From positions 97,832,397-97,896,396 of the forward strand of contig NC_080423.1 of NCBI RefSeq assembly GCF_029873635.1: a DNA stretch of 64,000 nt, written 5' to 3'. The notes under the pieces are model-generated. The model saw only the letters and a list, made by a program, of their open reading frames with translations, was not told where the DNA came from and ran no database searches. The stretch comes from Malania oleifera. Its lineage: Eukaryota; Streptophyta; Magnoliopsida; Santalales; Ximeniaceae. Position numbers and translations under genes: made by a program. This document shows, piece by piece, positions 1 through 10,994 of the stretch (positions within the stretch are counted from its first letter, which is position 1; every line of letters begins with the position of its first letter).

Positions 1-284
1 TGATTGACAGGTGTTCCCGTTACCCACGGGTTCGAGTTGACCATTTTTATTTATTATGTTATATTTTATTGAGGGACGTTACAAGAATATATAGTTTTTA
101 ATTGAGGGCATTTGGTAATAAAGTATTGCAATGGTAACAATTTAGGAGTCTAGTTGAATTCGATAATAGGTCATTTATATTTTTATAAAAAAAATGTATT
201 GGTATAGAGTCCCAAGATGGGTGAGAATAAATAATTTTTTTTTTTAAAAGAGCCGAAAAACCACCCAAATAGTGTCCCGTCCCA
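1..284. other. AT-rich spacer, nothing recognised
   Basis: No coding, RNA or repeat family could be recognised here. The first 60 bases contain a short tRNA T-arm-like string, but no tRNA body lies next to it. Confidence 0.5.
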
Positions 285-1175
285 GGGTGGGAGCAAATAT
301 AATATAAAAAAAATTAAATTTCTTTTTATCTCTAATAATAATATTTTTGGTGTAAAATTTTCCAATAATAAGATATTTTGGACCTAATTCTATTAAACTA
401 AATCTTGATTTATCAGGAGCCAATTATGGGATCAATTACGTAGTTTTGTAATTTGGTGCTGTCCGAATAAATATAAAGGGATCATTCGAATAAAAAATTT
501 GAATAATTTAAAAAATAATAATATTTTCTATACAATTTTAATAAACTAGCTACTATTTGCTCTGACCTATTGATTCTTATATATAATTCTAAAATCGCCT
601 TAATACACATATAATGTGTAATCACGATGAGTTGTCTCATCTCGTCTAATTTAATCGAGATATAAAATTTACTAACATAAAAATACATTTAAATTGTAAC
701 GGCCTCCACCAACTTTAACTAATATTAAACTAACTATTATCTATTTCAATTTACTACATTTATGCTTCTATTTTATAAAAAAATATATTAAATACTAATC
801 ATCTTCATAATGTGAATGTGACATCTAACATTGCTCCTTTTTTTTTTTTATATTAAAAATGATTAAAGGTAGACTGGAGAGCAGAAGACGATAAGGGTTG
901 GAGAATATTACTGCGAATGATGCCTTTGGTGGCGAACGTGGGCGGTGGGGAGTTGGTGATATTAAAGTATTGATCTTATCGTCAAGTGTCGTTTTCCTTT
1001 TTTGTCAGAGCCTTCATAATGTATAAAATGGACTCCGCAATTATTATCTGCTTGGGGAACAGATGGCTGGATACCATTTTAGGTTTTGGACATATGTAAT
1101 AGATCCAATTCCAGCTCATAACTGTACGACTCAAATACAAATGAAATAATGCCCATGCACATGTGTGTGGACGAG
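285..1175 (+). repeat. MULE-like long terminal repeat, copy A
   Basis: About 900 bp that recurs three more times in the window. Positions 285-703 match 5257-5683 in the same orientation. Positions about 560-1150 match the reverse complement of 8343-8955, and most of the block matches the reverse complement of about 15590-16340. The four copies lie at the outer edges of MULE-like units, so I read them as long terminal inverted repeats. The outermost terminus is not sharply defined because flanking sequence differs at each copy. No gene is visible inside. Confidence 0.65.
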
Positions 1176-1988
1176 TTTTTTACAAAAATATTATAAAAAA
1201 AATATATAACTATGGAGAAAAGTGAAAAATATATAAAAATGTATGTAATCGATTTTCCCTGTTCTCTTTTTTCCTCTGTTTTGAAACTCAACTTTTTCTT
1301 CAGATCTGTCAAAGAAGATAGGGATTACACTTATCCATCCCTCTCTTCTCATCTCCCTTCTCAGCTCTGGCTTTCTTTTTCTTTAATTAACTTAAAAAAT
1401 AAACATGAACCAGTGGTCCTCCTTTGTTTGCTGTATAACGTGTCTATTGATCCAGAAAAAGTTATTCACTGTCTTCCATTAATGCAATAATTAAATAATA
1501 TAATATAAAATTATTCAGTTCGATTTGGGGTACGGAGAAATTTGTTTTAAGTTGTTCATTTTTAATTTGTGAATGCAGTCCGTGCCACTATACCTCTCTG
1601 AGATGGCTCCATACGGATACGGAGGCGCTCTAAACATTGGCTTCCAATTGTCTATCACTATAGGCATTCTGGTTGCAAACGTGTGGGTAGAGAGGGGGAG
1701 CTAGACTTTCTCTCCCTGGCAGAAGATGAAGGCTTGGAGAAAAGCAGGCACAGGCAGCATGTGAAGAAGAAAAAGAAAAGGAGGAGAGAAGTGTCCCATA
1801 CAAAATTTTGCGAGATTTGTTTAGATTTCATAGCATCAATATGTAATCCTTAAGCCTCAATGGGAAATTTTTTTTCAAATAAAATATTATTTAATATTTT
1901 ATTATTAAATAATATTAAAATAGGAAAAAAACTTGGAGAGGGGATGGGTTTTCGTGCATGTTGGGCATTAAAAATAAAAAAAAAAAAA

Positions 1989-2020
<32 letters not shown>

Positions 2021-2055
2021 GGGGATGGGACACGTGATGGGAGTGAGGAGATAAG
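1176..2055. other. MULE internal spacer with TAA microsatellite
   Basis: No convincing gene. The last part (from about 1955), including a short A-run and a (TAA)n tract near 1990-2021 followed by a GGGATGGGACACG-like string, matches the reverse complement of about 15530-15600. Most of 1071-1955 has no counterpart in the reverse copy, so that copy lost about 0.9 kb or this one gained it. Confidence 0.45.
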
Positions 2056-3525
2056 TGTAACGACCTCAAATTTCTTATAAATTTTTTTTTTTTTTTTATA
2101 TATACAGCAAACATTCTTATACAGCGGAAACATATATCATGAAACCATTTATACATAAACTGTACAATACCAGATTCTAGAATATACAGACCATACACAA
2201 AAATGCTACTCCAGTATTATCTATCCCAAAAACATACACATCTCTACCAAAAACTTACCCTATAACCAGGGTGACCAAACACTCTCTCAATCCGCGAGCC
2301 TGATCTACTCGTCTATCTGGCTCACCTAAAAAATGTGAGAATAAAGGGGTGAGTCGACGCTTAGTAAGTGGAAATATGTTATTACTAGTGTGTGGCAACT
2401 AAGTTAAAGATACTTTTAAAATAATGACTGAACTGTAATGCAATAAATCATCTATAAATCATATCTTTCAAGCATAACTTTCTTTCTTTATTTAAAACAT
2501 ATTGTATCATTTGCATACACAAAAATGCTACTCCAAAATTATCTATCCCAAAAACATACACATCTCTGCCAAAAACTATATCTATATGTTCTGTGTAAGT
2601 CCACATACTGAAAAAAGCTTTATAAACTGCATATACTATTATTAACTATGTACTCAGTATAGTATGATACATCACAAAACTATATAAATTCTTTATCTCA
2701 TGAAAATCTACTCAGGCCACACAAGCATTTAATTCATATTATGTATAAACTAAATAATAATCTGGTATGAATCTATGTCTATAAAATCTCTGAATACTTT
2801 ATAAAAATTCCTAACATAGCATATTTCCCTTACCTCAATTTTGAAAAGCCCCTATAAAAATCTGGCTCTATACTCGCAGGATTCCTAGATCAACCTCCTG
2901 AAAACACAATATCTTAGAACAAAACTTCAGTATTTCTTAGTTTACATCATTTTCTATAATTGTTAGGAAGTCAAAAACTCAATAAAAGACCTTACCCAGA
3001 ATTTGGGATAAAATTCAATTTCGTTTTCTCGACGATCCGCTCCAGTAAACTTGTGGAGAACTCCGCCAGGAGCGTCATGGTAGCTTCGGATCTTCGATCC
3101 GGCGACCGGTGGGGCCGAAAATGAAGAGAGAAGGGAGAGAGAGTCATAGAGAGAGAGAGAGAGAGAGAGAGCTCCTTGAAAAGTGAAAAATATCCCGGAT
3201 TTCTACTATTTATAAACCAGGTGATTTCGTCGACAAGACCCTGTGTTCGTCGACAAGACCCTATATTTGTCGACTCAATTCAGGCTACCTCAGAATCCCT
3301 CTCGGTAATTTCTCGTCGACGAAACCCTGTATTCGTCAACGAAATTTCTTAACCACTCATCGACGAATCCTTGTATTCGTCGATGAGTCCTTGTAATTTC
3401 TTGAATTTCTTTTATTCTCAAAAATACAATGTTGTCGACGAACGCTCCTATGGCCTCCTTTTGTTTCTGTATCTATTTTCCTCTCTCTTTAATATTTGAA
3501 TATGGATATTTTCTGGGTCGTTACA
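2056..3525 (-). mobile_element. Solo LTR, Ty3/gypsy (minus orientation)
   Basis: A 1470-bp block starts TGTAACGACC and ends GGGTCGTTACA, so it has TG...CA ends. It is flanked by near-identical 5-bp target duplications (ATAAG at 2051-2055, ATAGG at 3526-3530). No gag, pol, primer-binding site or second LTR is attached, which makes it a solo LTR left by LTR-LTR recombination. It is related to the blocks at 12572-14532 and 21628-23932: shared GATCCG...GGCCGAAAA stretch, GA microsatellite, and repeated GTCGACGAA motifs near the + strand right end. Minus orientation is inferred because the same motif array lies at the left (U3) end of the plus-strand gypsy LTRs at 25400 and 32237. Confidence 0.8.
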
Positions 3526-3905
3526 ATAGGTGTTAGGGGAGGGGGGTGGTTGACTTTAATGCAACCAGCTACCATTTTATATATATATAAAATATAAGAC
3601 GTTAAAAGAGTACATGAATAATAGTGCATTAAACATGCATGTATACGTGAATAGTATCCAAACTAACTTTTGAAAAGTTGGTTTGGTGTTATGAAATTAA
3701 TTTCATCTGCCCCTCTATGCATGCACGCATGTGTACATAAAAAGGTCAAAACTGAATTTCCAAAAGTCGGTTTGGTTACCCCAATCCCTTATATATTTGT
3801 TCATCATCCCCCCACTATCACTCATTCTTTCATTTCATTCTTCTTCCTTGATCCTCTGACCTCCTTCACCACCTTGCAGATAAACTCTATTTTTGAGAAG
3901 TCATA
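3526..3905 (+). other. MULE 5' flank of transposase remnant
   Basis: Non-coding sequence matching the reverse complement of about 15241-15480. It lies between the solo LTR and the first ATG of the transposase remnant and is probably the old promoter and leader of the MULE gene. No clean promoter element can be assigned. Confidence 0.45.
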
Positions 3906-5256
3906 ATGACATCAAATTCATTAGCTAACAAAATTACAGTCTTATTATATATTAATGATGAGATTATTCATAGATCGACTGGTATTGAGTACAACATAGG
4001 TCCAACGAAGGCCATACGAGTTCGAAAGAGGATCAAGTTAGAAAGTTTGAAATGAAAAATATATCAAGGATTAGATAATGATCCAAATGAGTACATGTTA
4101 AAAATGACATGCGTCAAGATATCTACAATAAGAGGGTGATGGAAATTTTTTGTAAATTGACGTTCCAATAAAAAATGATGCAGATGTCCTAATTGCATTG
4201 GACTCACAGAATTCTCCTCTGGACGTTTATGTAGTTGAGATTTTTTGTTAAACACATTCCTCGAAGTAGCAGTATGGGTGGAGCTCTAATTGTGTAGGGG
4301 AAAACATTTATCCATTCTCAACCATATAACGAATATGACACTGGTGAGACGAGCAGACTATTTGATGACCTTTCACAGGTGACTGTGGCATTAGATTTGA
4401 ATGACGTCCCTGGTACATCATTTTAGTCGAAATTCTTGTCAATAGAGCTTTGATGTAAGGAGGCTACTTTACAAGGATTCAATGCGAGAAGTAGTTATTA
4501 TCACGAACCACAACCATCAACAAACTGTAGGCATGACCAAAGTTCAACTGGAGGTGTGTCCGTACCAAAATTCTAAACGGTTCCATCTATTATCATGAAT
4601 GAAAGGGGGGCATACACGGTCCAGCCAATGCAACCTAGTATGGATTGTGACCGTGAATTAGAGGAAGAAGAGGATTTACAACAGGATTTTGAAGAGGCAG
4701 ACACAGGAGTAGATGAAGTCGGTGGCCAGAATGATTATGGGGTTTAGAATGAAGAAGTTGTGATGCCTTCTTAAAACACACATGTCGGTCATAGGAGGGT
4801 ACGCGACGTGCTGCCATTAGTGTACATGGTCGATGTCGAAGCTAGTCATATCATAACTGAAGTTGAAAGTTCCTTCAAGGGCACCTAATGGGATGGTGCC
4901 TTGAAATTTGGGAAATGCATGATTTTCGATATGAAGGATGACCTCATCCACTTTGTGTGTGTCCACCATGCGTAAACACACAACTTTAAGGTGGTGCAAT
5001 CCACCCCAACAACTTGGATGGTTAGGTGCAATGCAGATGAGAGATGTGCTTCGCGGTTGTGTGCAACTCAACGTAGAAGCATGGGCTCTTTAAAATTACA
5101 CAATACAAAGGGCCACATACATGCATAAATGAGACTCTCTCGCAAGATCACCTGCAACTGAAGTCCAGTTTAGTTGCAAATGAAATCATAGCAATTATCA
5201 AAAGTGATGCCAGTGCTTCCATTGCAGCTTTGCAAGCACACCTGAGGTCCGAAGAC
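3906..5256 (+). pseudogene. Decayed MULE (mudrA-like) transposase, N-terminal part
   Basis: Conceptual translation from the ATG at 3906 gives a plant MULE-type N-terminus, with TKAIRVRKRIKL followed by a DPNEYMLKMTC-like stretch, broken by stops and frameshifts. From about 4657 a second long stretch reads as an acidic linker. It is followed by a DNA-binding region of Mutator transposases: VVQSTPTTWMVRCNA, a Cys-containing segment, then GPHTC and a LSQDHLQLKSSLVANEI-like helix (about 4990-5190). At least five in-frame stops lie in between. The catalytic DDE domain is absent: the next MULE-like unit begins at 5257 and cuts the gene there. The same sequence occurs in reverse at 12065-15240. Family assignment comes from recalled domain features, not a database search. 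Confidence 0.7.
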
Positions 5257-5683
5257 GGGTGGGAACAAATATAATATAAAAAAATAAATTTCTTCTTATC
5301 TCTAATAATAATATTTTTGGTGTAAAGTTTTCCAATAATAAGATATTTTGGGCCTAATTCTATTAAACTAAATCTTGATTTATCAGAAGCCAACTATGGG
5401 ATCAATTACGTAGTTTCGTAATTTGGTGTCGTCCAAATAAATATAAAGGGATCATTCAAATAAAAAAATTGAATAATTAAAATAATAATAATAATAATAA
5501 TACTTTCTTTACAATTTTAATAAACTAGCTAGCTACTATTTGCTCTAACGTATTGATTCTTACATATATAATTCTAAAATTGTCTAAACACACATATAAT
5601 GTGTGATCATGAGGAGTTGTCTCATCTAATCTAATCGAGATATAAAATCTACAAACATAAAAATACATTTAAATTGTAATGGC
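5257..5683 (+). repeat. MULE-like long terminal repeat, copy B
   Basis: Closely matches 285-703 in the same orientation, starting at GGGTGGGAACAAAT. It is interrupted at 5683 by a copia LTR. With copy C (8343-8955, inverted) it could bound a second, non-autonomous MULE-like unit covering 5257-8955. Confidence 0.65.
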
Positions 5684-6090
5684 TGTTGGGCTTTTGTGGA
5701 GCTTAGTTGCATTAAATTTGGATGATAACCTGACTTTTCTTTAATGAGAGTTTTCTATCCTAAGGTTTAGTCCATGGAACGAAGGATTGGACCGCAAGGC
5801 CTTTTGTGGCCCATTCGGAACCCTGTGCGCAACATATAAAATGATTATTTCTGGGTGATTAGGGTATACGGTCACACTTCACGAGAGAGCGAGAGGGAGA
5901 GCATTGTACCGCCGCACCCTCTGTATTTTCTTCTTGATAATAGTGAAATTCCTACAACTCCGTGGACGTAGGCAAAATTTTCAAACCACGTAAATACTGT
6001 CTTGTGCGTGTGATTGATTTTTCTTTGGCGTGTATTCTTTCTCTATTTTGTTTCTCACAGGTTTCAGGAATTTGTTCTTAATTCCCAACA
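5684..6090 (+). mobile_element. Ty1/copia 5' LTR
   Basis: A 407-bp block starts TGTTGGG and ends CCCAACA, a classic inverted LTR terminus. It is followed after two bases by a primer-binding site complementary to initiator tRNA-Met, and then by a gag start. No 3' LTR or pol is present in the window, so the element is truncated after about 590 bp. Confidence 0.8.
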
Positions 6091-6092
6091 AC

Positions 6093-6104
6093 TAGTATCA
6101 GAGC
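6093..6104 (+). promoter_or_regulatory. tRNA-Met primer-binding site of copia element
   Basis: TAGTATCAGAGC differs by one base from the usual plant tRNA-iMet primer-binding site TGGTATCAGAGC. It lies two bases after the LTR end. Confidence 0.75.
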
Positions 6105-6129
6105 CTAGGGTTAGGTTCGAGTGGGAGCA

Positions 6130-6276
6130 ATGACAGAGGAAGCAGGAAAAGCGTTTGGAATAGAAAAGTTTGATGGCACAGACTTTGGATTCAGGAGGAT
6201 GCAGATCGAGGATTATCTTTATGGGAAGAAGTTACATCTGCCGCTTTTAGGAGAAAAACATGTGATTATGCGTTAG
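6130..6276 (+). pseudogene. Truncated copia gag start
   Basis: A 48-codon frame starts at the first ATG after the primer-binding site. The peptide has FGIEKFDGTDFGFRRMQIEDYLYGKKL, split here as IEKFDGTDF then YLYGKKL, typical of the N-terminal region of plant copia Gag (binds the genomic RNA inside the particle). It stops at TAG, and sequence unrelated to copia gag follows, so the rest of gag and all of pol have been lost. Confidence 0.75.
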
Positions 6277-6546
6277 AACTGCATAATTGGGCACTTTAAT
6301 CCGATCTTTACGGCTTATATTTTTAATTAAGTGTCCAAATTTATCCAATATTTTAATAAAGTGCCACATTTATCATTTTTGAGTTTTATTGCACCATTTA
6401 TGAATTTTTGGTAATTTTCTGTCGTAGGAAAATTCTCGAGAACCGAAACCGACACCTATTCGTATTTCATGCATAACTTTTTCTGTCCAAGCTCCGATTA
6501 AGACGATTAAAATTTATGGAGAAAGAGAAAAGGATTGCGTTCACAC
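6277..6546. other. Unclassified AT-rich sequence
   Basis: No gene or known repeat family recognised between the truncated copia gag and the palindrome. Confidence 0.4.
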
Positions 6547-6567
6547 AAATAAAGAAAAATCAAAAGA

Positions 6568-6605
<38 letters not shown>

Positions 6606-6625
6606 TCTTTTGATTTTTCTTTATT

Positions 6626-6626
<1 letters not shown>
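6547..6626. repeat. Perfect 80-bp palindrome with (TA)16 core
   Basis: Two 24-bp arms (6547-6570 and 6603-6626) are exact reverse complements. They flank 32 bases of alternating TA, so the whole 80 bp is self-complementary and could extrude as a cruciform. A (TG)n tract follows directly. Confidence 0.9.

Positions 6627-6664
<38 letters not shown>
6627..6664. repeat. (TG)n microsatellite
   Basis: A run of about 18 TG units directly after the palindrome. Confidence 0.9.
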
Positions 6665-6666
<2 letters not shown>

Positions 6667-7040
6667 AGAGTTTGGAAAGATGAAATTGGAAAAGTCAAAG
6701 ACAGTGGTTTTGAAATATATATATATATATATATGTAATTAAAAAAGTCAAAAATTGGTGGTTTGGAAATCTAATTTTGAAAAGTCCAAATTTGTGGGTG
6801 TGTGAGTTGTGAAGCAAGAATTCAAAGGGACAACTGGGCGTGCACGTGGATGAAGACATGGGAGAGGTGTCGCTGGGAGTATTATTTTTTTTATAAAGAG
6901 GAACATAGGGACTTTGAACACAGAGAGGAGGGGAGCAAGATTTTCTCCAAAAAAAAGCCTTCTTCTCCAGCTTTCTAGCAGTTTTCCAGCAGCTCCACTA
7001 GCAGCTGAGGCACTCCCTTGCTCCAACTGCAAGAAGTTAT
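6665..7040. other. Spacer with (AT)n tract
   Basis: Contains an (AT)n run near 6714-6735 and a slightly GC-richer stretch at 6810-7030. Open frames occur on both strands there, but none has recognisable protein features. Confidence 0.4.
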
Positions 7041-8176
7041 TTAGTTTTATGTCTAGGAGATCAATAATAGAAGTTATTTATTTTTTAAGAAGTTTAATGG
7101 AAGGCTTTAGGAAAAAGAAGGACTTACATATGGTTTTTATTGATATAGAGAAAGCTTATAGTAGAGTACTTAGGAAAATGTTTTAGTGGGTATTAGAAAA
7201 GAAAGGAGTTTGCAGTAGATATATATAGGTCATTAATGATATGTATGAAGTAATGACTAGCGTTAGGGCCGTAAGAGGAGAGTCTAGAAAGTTCCTAATC
7301 TCAATAGGTGTTCATCAAGGTTCTACTTTGAGTCATTATCTTTTTACCTTTTAGTAATTGATAAAATTAATAGGAATATTAAAGATGAGATCCCTTGGTC
7401 TTTGTAGTTCACAGATGATATCGTGTTGATTAATGATAGTAGGAGCGAAATGGAATCTAAACTAGAACTTTGGAGAGACACATTAGAGTTTAAATAGTTT
7501 AGGATAAGTAGAGATAAAACTAAATATATGAAATGTAATTTTAGTAATGTAAGGAGTAGCAACATAGAGAAGATTAAAGTGAATAATCAAAATATTAATA
7601 GTACTAATAGATTAAGATATCTCGGTGAAGGGAAAATTGAAGAAGATCTAGTGCATAGAATTAAGACAGATTTTGTAAAATGGAATGCGTCAAGTGTGTT
7701 GTGTGATCATAGAATACCCTTAAAATAAAAAAATAAAAAAAAGTTTTCTAAGACAACTACAAGACTAGTTATGCTTTATGCTTCAAAATGTTGGAGAACT
7801 AAAAAGCAACATATACAAATAATGAAAGTTGCTGAGATGAGTATGTTAAGATGGATAAGAAGTCTAACATTAAAAGACAAAATAAGAAATGAATATATGT
7901 GTAAAAATTTAGGCATAGCAGTGGTTGAAAATAAGATTAGATGTTTTGAACATTTAAAACGCGGGCCTAATAGAGTGTTTGTGAGGAAAGTTGAATTAGT
8001 TATGGTTTCTGACATGAAAAATGGTAGGAATAGGCCTAAAATTATTTGAAATGATGTAGTGAGGAAGGATTTAATAATTTTTAATCTAATAAAGGAAAAT
8101 GCTTTGAATCGAGTGAATTAAAAAAATATATATTCATGCCTAGTAAGTCTTAAAGCTTACTGCTGTTGTTGCTGTA
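7041..8176 (+). pseudogene. RTE-type LINE reverse transcriptase remnant
   Basis: Fragments in successive frames give RT motifs of plant RTE non-LTR retrotransposons. They include SRRSIIEVIYFLRSLME, HMVFIDIEKAYSRV, GVHQGSTLSHYLF and an FTDD active-site motif near 7410 (usually FADD). RISRDKTKYMKCNFS, RYLG and VAEMSMLRWIRS follow, with a C-terminal end including GRNRPKIIW. The copy is 5'-truncated (no endonuclease), has several stops, and lacks a few residues after RYLG. It ends with a GTTGTTGCTGTA-like simple tail, as expected for RTE elements. Confidence 0.8.
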
Positions 8177-8342
8177 GTATGTTACAAACATTATATTCAT
8201 AGTAATGTTGAGAAATATTTTGACTCCAACGTCCCTTATTTACATGGTTATTTATTTTTATTTTTTTTTACTTATTTGCAAATATTTGATAACAAAATTA
8301 TAGTAGTATATAAATAGGGTGAAATTAAAATTAAGAAAGATA
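8177..8342. other. AT-rich spacer
   Basis: Nothing recognised between the LINE tail and the inverted MULE repeat. Confidence 0.4.
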
Positions 8343-8955
8343 AGTAGGCCTGGCCGCTCATTCATATTTCATATGTGGATGGGCATTTCTCACATGTAAG
8401 TTTAATTTCATTTGTATTTGAGTCGTACAGTTATGAGCTGGAATTGGACATATTATATATATGCCCAAAACCTAAACAGAATCAAGCCATCTGTTCCCAT
8501 AAATGCAGGGTCCACTTTATACATTATGAAGGCCCTGACAAAAAAGCAAAGGGGGACAGTTGACTTAAATTTCACGGACTCCCCGCGCCCACGTTCGCCA
8601 CGAAAGGCATCATTCGCAATAATATTCTCCAACCCCTACTCCACCCCTTAATCATGGTTTTAATGTAAAATAATAAAAAAAGAAGTTAAACATTCATATG
8701 GTCAGTATTCAATATATTTTTTATAAAATAAAAACATAAATGTAGTAAATCAAAATGGATAATAGTTAGTTTAATATTAATTGAAGTTTATCGAGGCCAT
8801 TACAATTTAAATGTATTTTTGTGTTAGTAGATTTTATATCTCGATTAGATTAGATGAGACAACTCCTCATGATCACATATTATATGTGTATTAAGGCGAT
8901 ATTAGAATTACATACAAGAATGATTCGAGTTTCAATTACGTGATGTATCTTTTAT
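8343..8955 (-). repeat. MULE-like long terminal repeat, copy C (inverted)
   Basis: Reverse complement of about 560-1150 of copy A, with the same landmarks (ATGAGCTGGAATTGG, CCCACGTTCGCCACGAAAGG, TGATCACATATTATATG). It resembles copy D (15478-16340) most, including the shared TTCGAGTTTCAATTACGTGATGTATC end. Similarity stops at about 8955, where a copia LTR begins. Confidence 0.65.
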
Positions 8956-10428
8956 AAGGAAAAAAATGTAATTTAGGTGGCTGGGCCTCGGGCAACCGAA
9001 CAAAAATGAAGTCATTTTCCACGGTCGATCGAACCCTTGTCATTGACTTTTTCACTGTAATCGGACGCTCGAACTTATAGTTCAAAATCCCCCCGGGCAA
9101 CCAAATTATGAAGTTTGGTAGACTGAACCATTCACCAACCGATCGAACCTTGAACATTTGGAAAATCATCTTGACCCAGCCACCCGAACTTACCTTTGGG
9201 CACCCAAACTTGAAAAAGTAACTTTTCTATTTGTATCTGTTCGAGTGACCATCCCAAAAGACCAGACGATCGAACCTCTCAGGTTGCCAATTTTTACCGG
9301 GGTAATTAGGGTTAAAACTCAATTAAAACATTTTCAAAATTCCTAATTTGTCCCCAACTGTTATATTTTGTTGAAAAACTATAAAAATAACTTTCATAAC
9401 TTAGATTAGCAACTTTGATTAGTCAATTTTTTACTCTAATTTTATCCTAATCAAAGTTCCCCCAAAATACATTTTTATTGCAAAACTCTTTTCTTGGGGC
9501 AAATTTTTTACTCTCCAAAACTCTCTTTCATTTAGTTGTAAATCATTTTTACAAAAAAATATTTTGTGTAGGCATTTTTTTTGTGCAAACTTATTTGAAA
9601 CCAAAATCCTAGGTTCTTTGGTTTGTTCTTGAAAAATATTGTTTGGAGAAAATCTTTTGTAGGGTTTAAATCTTTGAACCTTTTTATCATATACATTCTT
9701 TTCAAAGACTGCAAAATCATTTTTAGAAAAACACCCTTACTTTACTGAGCATAACTCATATCATTTTAGAGTGCATGTTATATAACTTGCATGTTGTACA
9801 TCTTAGCTTAGTTAAAGAAGCTTTTTCATATATACAAAAATGTTTTTAATAGACCGGATGGGTTTAGCCCGTAAATTGAACTGAAGAGTCTCAGTCCCGT
9901 AAGTGAGACCAATTTAATTCAACTCGAAAATTGAACTGGGGAGCCTCGGCCCCTTAAGTGAAACAAGTTGGGTTCAACCTTGTAGTTGAACTGGAGTTTT
10001 TCTCGTCCCGTAAGGAGAGGATGTAAACGGCTTCTGCTCCGCCCATTTAAGTGAGCAGGTTTAGTGTAATCCTTAGGGAGTATGCCTAAGGTGGGGACAT
10101 AGGCTGGTTTGGCCAAACCTCGATAACAAATATCGTGTCTCTCTCTCTCTCTCTACCTATCTCATTTACTTTCTACTCTTTAATTTCAGTATGTGTATGT
10201 TTGATCATGTTTTGTTATAACCATCTTGCATATGCACAAAATTAATTTAAATGAGATATGCAGCACACGTGTATGTATGCACACATTGTTCACTTACTTT
10301 ACATACATGTTTTATTTCAAATGGGATATGAGATATAGTGGTAAATCGACGTAATTGTTTAAATTAGCGAAAAGTTTTAAACGTCAAATTCACCCCCCCC
10401 CCCTTTTGGAATCACACCAATTCCAACA
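8956..10428 (+). mobile_element. SIRE-like copia LTR (5'-truncated)
   Basis: Recurrent (C)GACCGAAC/CGATCGAAC-type motifs lie at about 8990-9290. A GTGTAATCCTT...GGTGGGGACATAGGC...AACCTCGATAACA block follows at 10050-10130, then a C-run and a CCAATTCCAACA end. This layout matches other LTR pieces here (20508-24880) and is typical of large SIRE/Maximus copia LTRs. No primer-binding site follows, so it is a 3' or solo LTR. The TG start is missing and the left edge is approximate. Confidence 0.6.
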
Positions 10429-10994
10429 CTTCCTAACTGAAAATCTTCAAATAATTTCTTGCATCATTGGGGATTTGCTAGAAGACATCAAGAGAACACG
10501 ATAAGACCACAAACTCGCTTTGTTTTGCCGATTTAATGCTAGGTACAAGTTTTGAAGGACTCGATGCATGTTTAGAAAAGTACAAGTTAATGGCTGGACT
10601 TAGAAGATCCAATGGCCGATCTCACACACTCGAACACCAGATCAAATCAAAACCACATACGAGCTTATGATCCTGGTTCGAAGGTCGAAGACGAAATTGC
10701 AAAGGTTTTTGGCTCGTTCGAAGGCTCATAGACGAGCTCATGCTGCTGGTTCGAAGGATCACGAAGGCTCTTGCTGGTTTGAATGTGCAAGACGAATTCA
10801 CGAAGGGCTTCAAAGGGCCAAAAGGGGCTAGGGCCCTGTTCGTTCGAGTTGAATGAGGGTTACGGGAAGGCTGGAGAGGACGTGCACTGACCTGAAGAAG
10901 AAATGAGAGAGGAGGAAAGAAGGGAGGAGGGAAAAAGGGATATTGGGAAAGTATAAATGTGGGAGATTGGGGAAATCGTGCGGAGAGGGTATCA
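10429..10994. other. Unclassified spacer with TTCGAAGG repeats
   Basis: Contains several GGTTCGAAGG-like words (10660-10800) and a purine-rich stretch (10880-10950). No gene was recognised. It may be the inner part of the CACTA element whose end follows. Confidence 0.4.

Noticed and set aside
1-60. tRNA-like GGGTTCGAGTTGACC word
   Set aside because: No acceptor or D-arm sequence and no cloverleaf can be made with the visible bases.
1860-2200. Asn-, Tyr- and Ile-rich small ORFs near 2 kb
   Set aside because: Translations of the (TAA)n microsatellite and LTR edge.
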